Shown here: piece by piece, positions 61,101 to 64,000 of the stretch
Numbering within the stretch: position 1 is the first letter of the stretch
Layout of the letters: the number at the start of each line of letters is the position of its first letter
Source: Gorsachius magnificus
Lineage: Eukaryota; Chordata; Aves; Pelecaniformes; Ardeidae
DNA: 64,000 bases
Reading direction: 5' to 3'
NCBI GenBank assembly: GCA_034008185.1
Contig: CM067085.1
Location: 55,906,602 to 55,970,601 of the forward strand
Position numbers and translations under genes: made by a program
The notes under the pieces: model-generated
Told to the model about the DNA's origin: nothing
What the model saw: the letters and a program-made list of their open reading frames with translations, nothing else
The model's database searches: none

Positions 61101-63723
61101 GCAATTTTTTTTTTTATAAATCAAATATGATAAATTCCTTCCCTACATCACCTACTTAACACAATTTTCTTTAATTTATGGTTTTACATATTCTAACACA
61201 CAAGTGTTAAAAATTAGCTAAACTAGTTTAACTAATGATCCTTAACTAGTTAATCAGGTCATTGATGGGTTCCCCCCCCTTCCAGCTCCTTGGGAAACAA
61301 CCAACCAACAGAAAAATAAGGAACTTCCTGACAGCCCCATGGCTCTACACAGTAAATTACCAGGGCAAAGAATCTGAAAGATATCCATCTTGGTGCTAAG
61401 CATTTATATGATAAGTAGTTTTCTGTAGCTGGGCAATGTAAATACACAGAGGAAACAAACTGGAGAAATATTGTCCCTTTGCAAATATTAACACTTTTTC
61501 AGGAATATACTATGGACTGCAATTAGATACATAGAGTCAGTGGCAAACAGGCACCCCAGTAGATAAATAATACACAAATATTTTCAGAAAGTGAATGGAC
61601 ATTTCAGTAGAGCTCAGAATTGATGACTCTGATGGATCAAATACAATTAGGCAAATACTCTTCCCCCCCGTCAACCTCCATTGGAAGCCTCCTGAAATTG
61701 TCACCCTTCCATTTTACAACTCCATCTAAATTACAAGATTATAACTCAAACTATATTGCACAAGACTCTAATATGATCTGGAGATTTAGATAAAAAAATA
61801 CTCAAAGAGACTTTTTATAAAGGCTGATAAGATCATCTTCATTTTACAAATAAGGAGAGATGTTAAGAATTTCAAGATATTCTACTGAATTGTTTTGTTT
61901 CTACTTCAGCAAGATCTTTTGCTCAGCATTTCTGAAGGGCCAAGCACTTTGCTTGAAGTCATATAGTGAGATTTTTTCTTAAACCCTGTTATTCAGAACA
62001 ATCTAAGGTACCTGGATAACAAAACCATTGTCATTTATGCATTTTTGTTTACATACTAGGTGCCGCTACTTTGAGATTATGCATGTACTTGTTTCTGTGA
62101 GCAACTTACTGGTTCTTTCTTCTGTCCACTTTCAGCTTTGAAGACAAGCAAATCATGAATTTTCTCATTGTATACTTCAAAAAAGCTCATTTCAAGATGA
62201 TACAAGATCTAATAAAATTAATAATAAAATTGTTATTAATATAGTCCACAAAACATTAACATCCATTGTTTCAAAAATTAACCTAGATTACCAGATCCTG
62301 TTATTCAATGTTACAAGCATTTGTACCAAAGGGACTTTACAAGAGAAATTACAGCCTAAGCCAGGGATCTGCTATTCCCAAGAATACAATTCATTGGAAT
62401 TCCATCCACAGCGATTCCCAGATGATAGCTATCAAGCTTAAAAAAAAGCGTATACACATCCACCTCAGAAGTTTCAGTGTTGGGTTTTCAGTACATGAAA
62501 ACATAGTTTTGTTTTTCCCATTCCCTTAGGGACTGCGCTTCTACAGCATGATAATGTGACAGAGAAGGCATGGACTGATGTTGTCAACATCCTGACATGG
62601 AAGATAATGACCTAATGGAAAGATAAACCTTGATTCTACCTACAGCAATTTTAAAAAGTACTGAACAAACTTTTCATGAAAACCCATCTCCATACTCTGA
62701 AGGCATCCAGGTTCTTTTTTTTTTTTTTAGATTTTTTTTAAATACAATGGAATTTTCTTTAAGAGACAAGGAAGATTGCAGCAAAAAACCTAAAACAACA
62801 AAGTTTTTTTTAAGAGTTTAAATTAATTGTGTCTCCAGTTATGATTCTCTAAGTTTACCACTACTACACCAATTAATTGCAGCAGAAGCATAATGTAATC
62901 CTTCATTAAAATACTCTGGAAAGGATTACTACTTTGTTGTTTTTAAATCCACATACTATACCTATAGGACAGGAATTCAAATCAAATTACATTGTAATCA
63001 GATGAAATGCTCCCACCCCCTGTCTGAAGACCACTCTCATATCGAGTTATGTACAAATAAAGATCTATTCTCAAAACAGATAAGAAAACAAAACATAATT
63101 TACAATGAAAATGTTAAATTCTTAAAAAAAAAAAATCAGCAACCCCACCTGGCTTTATATTTCAGCAAGAATACTGAGCTAGAATACTAGAATTAGAATA
63201 CTATTAAAGTGTGTTTCACTTTGATATGTGTAAATATGTTTAAAGATAAATTCATATTTTTTGAGTTCTATTTTAATGCCTCCACTGAAAGCATGGAGCC
63301 CGCTAGGATATTTTTACCTTTCCTTACATATTTTCTATCTTGTAAGACACGCTATACAGAAGAAAGAATCCTAGTCTACCGACACATCAAAAATATGCCC
63401 ATATTTCTTCGTTACATTGTTGTCATTAAGCAAAACAATGTTGATTTTGACTATTTAGGGAATTCTGTTAATCAGGGCTACTAGCAGAAATAAGATTTGA
63501 ATCAGCAAAAGAATAGAGAGCTTAATAAATGGATCAGCACTAAGGTATGAAATGAAAGAATGAAACAGGTATCAAAATACTGAAACATCAGTTTCCTTAT
63601 AATTCAAGGTAAAGTCAATAGCATAAGCATACTACCTGTTGCTTGTCCATTTGTGCTATTTGAGCGAAAAGATCTTCACAAAGTCTTGGAATTATTCCTC
63701 GGTCTTCATCAAATCCCATCATC
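39722..63723 (-). CDS. KIF14: KIF14, kinesin family member 14 (27 exons seen; 5' part lies outside the window)
   Basis: KIF14 is a microtubule plus-end motor that acts at the central spindle and midbody, where it works with PRC1 and citron kinase in cytokinesis. The 27 exons join in phase into about 1141 codons up to the first stop, or about 1198 if the displaced tail is counted. That equals what remains of the roughly 1650-residue human protein after its P-loop. Order seen: motor from the residues after the P-loop, switch I (NDKSSRSH), switch II (DLAGSE), SINKSL helix, neck coiled coil, FHA domain (about codons 330-430), long coiled coil, stalk and tail. The P-loop GQTGSGKS, the N-terminal PRC1-binding extension and the promoter are upstream of 64000. 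Oddities are the Cys after DLAGSE and a one-base slip in the last exon. Identification rests on recalled family sequence, residue by residue agreement and splice-site fit; the FHA domain plus motor excludes other kinesins. Confidence 0.97.
40251..40386 (-). CDS. KIF14: KIF14 exon 26: C-terminal helix
   Basis: 136 nt. It is fairly divergent, but [19 protein letters not shown] aligns with the family's LKLKHCLEKAIEIIISAL. Acceptor ...ATACAG, donor GTATTT, leaving with one base of Gly. Confidence 0.9.
41038..41112 (-). CDS. KIF14: KIF14 exon 25: C-terminal helix
   Basis: 75 nt, 25 codons, phase 0. It encodes [18 protein letters not shown] then NISYCRK, aligned with the family's MGLIRSLENIF. Acceptor ...TCGTAG, donor GTAAGA. 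The 2.45-kb intron upstream is the longest in the window. Confidence 0.9.
43565..43687 (-). CDS. KIF14: KIF14 exon 24: C-terminal stalk
   Basis: 123 nt, 41 codons, phase 0. It encodes [19 protein letters not shown] and a helix ending QNE, aligned with the family's DGVGLGMKILLD. Acceptor ...TTTTAG, donor GTGAGA. Confidence 0.93.
44257..44415 (-). CDS. KIF14: KIF14 exon 23: C-terminal stalk
   Basis: 159 nt, 53 codons, phase 0. It encodes [14 protein letters not shown] then [12 protein letters not shown], aligned with the family's DISSMI and VKYVGQLAV. Acceptor ...TTCACAG, donor GTGAAA. Confidence 0.94.
45015..45199 (-). CDS. KIF14: KIF14 exon 22: C-terminal stalk
   Basis: 185 nt. Anchors are [22 protein letters not shown] and [19 protein letters not shown]. 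Acceptor ...TTGTAG, donor GTAAAG. Confidence 0.96.
45350..45571 (-). CDS. KIF14: KIF14 exon 21: C-terminal stalk
   Basis: 222 nt, the longest complete internal exon here. Conserved anchors are [16 protein letters not shown] and [16 protein letters not shown]. Acceptor ...CATACAG, donor GTAAGT. Confidence 0.96.
46327..46421 (-). CDS. KIF14: KIF14 exon 20: basic SRS / RISGCL segment
   Basis: 95 nt. It completes Arg and encodes [19 protein letters not shown], close to the family, then a divergent end. Acceptor ...TTCTTAG, donor GTACTT. The intron before it is 2.4 kb and holds a repeat-like GC-richer block. Confidence 0.93.
46850..47560. repeat. GC-richer repeat-like block in a KIF14 intron, origin unknown
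   Basis: Within an AT-rich intron this block has many CTG/CCTGG words (GATCTGGACCTGCAGATTTG, TTGACCTGGGACCTTGTCAC, CCCTGGACCTAATCCAGGCT) and a CATTTAAGG near 47081-47089 like a TATA-type box. Word composition resembles old LTRs of amniote ERVs, but I cannot name a family and see no paired termini. Confidence 0.35.
48852..48952 (-). CDS. KIF14: KIF14 exon 19: acidic stalk segment
   Basis: 101 nt. It encodes a variable start, then [13 protein letters not shown] and VSSLSRR. The acidic DEWEPD block and the Ser/Arg-rich end match the family. Acceptor ...TTTCAG, donor GTGATAC. Confidence 0.95.
50541..50679 (-). CDS. KIF14: KIF14 exon 18: stalk
   Basis: 139 nt. It encodes a variable start, then [20 protein letters not shown] and LAAMKELYE, a highly conserved block. 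Acceptor ...TCTTAG, donor GTCAGT. Confidence 0.97.
51712..51805 (-). CDS. KIF14: KIF14 exon 17: stalk
   Basis: 94 nt. It encodes [20 protein letters not shown] then [10 protein letters not shown], matching the start of the post-coiled-coil stalk. Acceptor ...TATCAG, donor GTGAG. Confidence 0.94.
52413..52539 (-). CDS. KIF14: KIF14 exon 16: coiled coil
   Basis: 127 nt. It encodes [20 protein letters not shown] then QKIAEEI. The acceptor is preceded by an 18-T polypyrimidine run and CTTCCTTCAG. I place the donor at GTATGT after NKTMT; reading through would leave the family alignment at once. Confidence 0.93.
52550..52567 (+). repeat. A18 homopolymer at a KIF14 splice acceptor
   Basis: Uninterrupted 18 A on plus, which is U18 in the transcript and forms the polypyrimidine tract of the exon 16 acceptor. 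Confidence 0.9.
53119..53140 (+). repeat. T22 homopolymer beside a KIF14 splice donor
   Basis: Uninterrupted 22 T on plus, which is A22 in the KIF14 transcript. It starts seven bases into the intron that follows exon 15. Confidence 0.9.
53148..53300 (-). CDS. KIF14: KIF14 exon 15: coiled coil
   Basis: 153 nt, 51 codons, phase 0. It encodes [17 protein letters not shown] and, near the end, [13 protein letters not shown], which is identical to the family. Acceptor ...TATTAG. The donor GTAACTT is followed in the transcript by a run of 22 A. Confidence 0.96.
54002..54149 (-). CDS. KIF14: KIF14 exon 14: coiled coil
   Basis: 148 nt. It encodes [18 protein letters not shown] through [16 protein letters not shown], a continuous charged helix with heptad spacing. 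Acceptor ...TTGTAG, donor GTAAGC. Confidence 0.96.
54974..55134 (-). CDS. KIF14: KIF14 exon 13: FHA domain end and linker
   Basis: 161 nt. It encodes [20 protein letters not shown], the last FHA strands, then a less conserved linker and [11 protein letters not shown]. Acceptor ...AATAG, donor GTAAGT, leaving with two bases of Gln. Confidence 0.97.
55355..55457 (-). CDS. KIF14: KIF14 exon 12: FHA domain, middle
   Basis: 103 nt. It completes Cys and encodes [20 protein letters not shown] then VNGK, the Asn-Gly turn conserved in FHA domains. Acceptor ...TTTCAG, donor GTAAGT. Confidence 0.96.
56220..56404 (-). CDS. KIF14: KIF14 exon 11: FHA domain, first part
   Basis: 185 nt. It encodes the linker [19 protein letters not shown] and the opening of the FHA phosphothreonine-binding fold ([18 protein letters not shown], then IADDH). 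The split last codon becomes Cys when joined to exon 12. Acceptor ...TCTAG, donor GTATG. Confidence 0.97.
56615..56678 (-). CDS. KIF14: KIF14 exon 10: neck coiled coil, continued
   Basis: 64 nt. It completes Arg, then encodes [20 protein letters not shown] and Gln, a charged helix leading towards the FHA domain. Acceptor ...TTAAG, donor GTAC. The intron to exon 9 is only about 0.1 kb. Confidence 0.95.
56783..56930 (-). CDS. KIF14: KIF14 exon 9: neck coiled coil
   Basis: 148 nt. It encodes [14 protein letters not shown], a variable stretch, then [20 protein letters not shown], heptad-rich and almost identical to the family. Acceptor ...TGTAG, donor GTCAGG. Confidence 0.97.
57268..57440 (-). 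CDS. KIF14: KIF14 exon 8: end of motor and neck linker
   Basis: 173 nt. It completes Trp, then encodes [32 protein letters not shown] and the neck linker, ending in NAKLIR. The GGNS loop and LRYA helix are intact. Acceptor ...ATGAAG, donor GTGAGG. Confidence 0.97.
57632..57670 (+). repeat. GGGA tandem repeat with quadruplex and hairpin potential
   Basis: GGGAGGGAGGGAGGG at 57649-57663 has four G3 tracts with one-base loops. CCCTCCC at 57632-57638 is an exact complement of its first half across a 10-nt spacer. It lies in the intron between exons 8 and 7. Confidence 0.8.
57762..57880 (-). CDS. KIF14: KIF14 exon 7: motor, alpha4 relay helix
   Basis: 119 nt, leaving with TG of a Trp codon. It encodes [20 protein letters not shown], the microtubule-facing relay helix, and [10 protein letters not shown]. 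The loop between them is about one residue longer than in human. Acceptor ...TGTAG, donor GTATGT. Confidence 0.97.
58510..58626 (-). CDS. KIF14: KIF14 exon 6: motor, switch II
   Basis: 117 nt, 39 codons, phase 0 at both ends. It encodes a short acidic insert, [10 protein letters not shown] (switch II), then [13 protein letters not shown]. The residue after DLAGSE is Cys where nearly all kinesins, human KIF14 included, have Arg. Acceptor follows a T-run and CAG; donor GTAAAC. Confidence 0.97.
59715..59822 (-). CDS. KIF14: KIF14 exon 5: motor, switch I
   Basis: 108 nt, 36 codons, phase 0 at both ends. It encodes [15 protein letters not shown], then switch [10 protein letters not shown], which senses the gamma phosphate, and [10 protein letters not shown]. 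Acceptor ...TTACAG, donor GTATTG. Confidence 0.97.
60175..60205 (-). CDS. KIF14: KIF14 exon 4: 31-nt micro-exon of the motor
   Basis: Only 31 nt: one base completing Val, then [10 protein letters not shown]. Acceptor ...CTTAG and donor GTAAGAG. Its length together with exon 3 is 84 nt, a multiple of three. The residues match the family segment preceding [10 protein letters not shown] exactly in position. Confidence 0.92.
60555..60607 (-). CDS. KIF14: KIF14 exon 3: motor, LRVREHP segment
   Basis: 53 nt, entering in phase 0 and leaving with two bases of a Val codon. It encodes LRVREHP then GPYVEGL, the motor segment just before switch I helix alpha3. Acceptor ...CACCAG, donor GTAAGT. Too short to appear as an isolated open reading frame. 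Confidence 0.93.
61831..61975 (+). mobile_element. Possible MIR-like relic in a KIF14 intron
   Basis: ATCTTCATTTTACAAATAAG with GAGAGATGTTAAG, and then CACTTTGCTTGAAGTCATATAGTGAG, mirror the two MIR phrases ATTTTACAGATGAGGAAAC and GACTTGCCCAAGGTCACACAG in the right order, separated by extra sequence. Confidence 0.4.
62110..62208 (-). CDS. KIF14: KIF14 exon 2: motor, [14 protein letters not shown] strand and helix
   Basis: 99 nt, 33 codons, phase 0 at both ends. It carries the kinesin hallmark SFFEVYNE followed by KIHDLL, then a charged loop (AESGQKKEP). Acceptor ...TATTAG, donor GTAAGT. The upstream intron is about 1.4 kb. Confidence 0.96.
63636..63723 (-). CDS. KIF14: KIF14 exon 1 of those in the window: motor, just after the P-loop
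   Basis: 88 nt; the first base completes a codon begun in the unseen upstream exon, and the exon ends in phase 0. It encodes MMGF followed by an acidic turn, then GIIPR and LCEDLF, the segment that directly follows the P-loop helix in kinesins. Acceptor reads ...CTACAG and donor GTAGT on the minus strand. Confidence 0.95.
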
Positions 63724-63870
63724 CTGTAGTTATAAAAAAACCTGCTAGTTCAGTTTTGTAACCGTCTATAGCTATTTTTAATATTAATTGTATATCTCTA
63801 CAGTTGAAATGCCATATGCTTCTACATTATAGAAATAATAAGTGACAGAAATAAACCTAATCTAAGTTGG

Positions 63871-63940
63871 TGCTTGTTTGAGCAGGGAGTTGGACAAGAT
63901 GACGTCCAGAGATCTTTTCCAATTTATCCATTGAGAAATG
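63871..63940 (+). mobile_element. CR1 3'-end relic inside a KIF14 intron
   Basis: GAGCAGGGAGTTGGACAAGA and the following TGACGTCCAGAGATC closely resemble the conserved CR1 3' UTR (GGGGTTGGACTAGATGACCTCCAGAGG). It is short and degraded, with no terminal octamers preserved. Confidence 0.7.
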
Positions 63941-64000
63941 GGTTGAAAACTTAAATCAAACAAAAACCGTAGAGCAACTGAAGAGTAAGTTTTACTACAA

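Larger units (their letters stand above)
40113..63635 (-). other. KIF14: KIF14 introns in the window
   Basis: Twenty-six introns. Those over 1 kb are 41113-43564, 46422-48851, 48953-50540, 50680-51711, 58627-59714, 60608-62109 and 62209-63635. Introns of about 300-900 nt are 40387-41037, 43688-44256, 44416-45014, 45572-46326, 51806-52412, 52540-53147, 53301-54001, 54150-54973, 55458-56219, 56931-57267, 57441-57761, 57881-58509, 59823-60174 and 60206-60554. Apart from the repeats listed separately I see no further gene or RNA in them; open frames on the plus strand here are AT-rich chance runs or shadows of exons. Confidence 0.85.

Noticed and set aside
63724..64000. Search for the P-loop exon of KIF14 at the right edge
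   Set aside because: No GQTGSGKS-coding sequence is present on the minus strand; the segment is intron with a CR1 relic, so that exon is outside the window.

Overview
This is a stretch of bird nuclear DNA. Two copies of a CR1 LINE tail with the typical 8-bp 3'-terminal repeat, a solo LTR of a type common in avian genomes, long AT-rich non-coding sequence and a vertebrate gene split into many small exons all point to an avian genome. I cannot name the species. Nothing prokaryotic, no CRISPR array, no tRNA or rRNA gene and no operon is present.

The one protein-coding gene I can support is KIF14, the mitotic and cytokinetic kinesin-3-type motor. It is read from the minus strand in the right part of the window. 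I mapped 27 exons from about 63.7 kb down to about 39.7 kb, each with GT/AG splice sites and matching phases. They run from just after the (unseen) P-loop of the motor, through switch I, switch II, the neck, an FHA domain and coiled-coil stalk, to the C terminus. The 5' exons (N-terminal extension, start of the motor, promoter) lie beyond the right edge.

The last KIF14 exon carries a one-base frame slip in this sequence. It produces an early stop at 39892-39894, while the family-typical tail ending in Arg-Ile-Gln-Trp-Val stays open in another frame down to a TAA at 39722-39724. This is the most consequential observation in the window: it is either an assembly error or a real loss of the C-terminal PDZ ligand.

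The left part, about 0.5 to 39.5 kb, looks like a gene-poor interval downstream of KIF14. It holds a CR1 tail at the left edge, a longer frameshifted CR1 copy near 30.4-31.2 kb, a solo ERVL-like LTR near 36.8-37.3 kb, several ancient SINE/LINE-like relics, and two stretches (about 9.9-10.3 and 11.8-12.6 kb) that read like conserved non-coding elements. The second contains a tight cluster of perfect inverted repeats. In mammals the interval on this side of KIF14 is a gene desert towards ZNF281 and NR5A2, which fits; no exon of either gene was found here.

I see no convincing undescribed multi-gene system. The items most worth checking are the KIF14 tail frameshift, the Arg-to-Cys change next to switch II, the complementary homopolymers at the two ends of one KIF14 intron, the hairpin cluster near 12.5 kb, and the hairpin in the KIF14 3' UTR.
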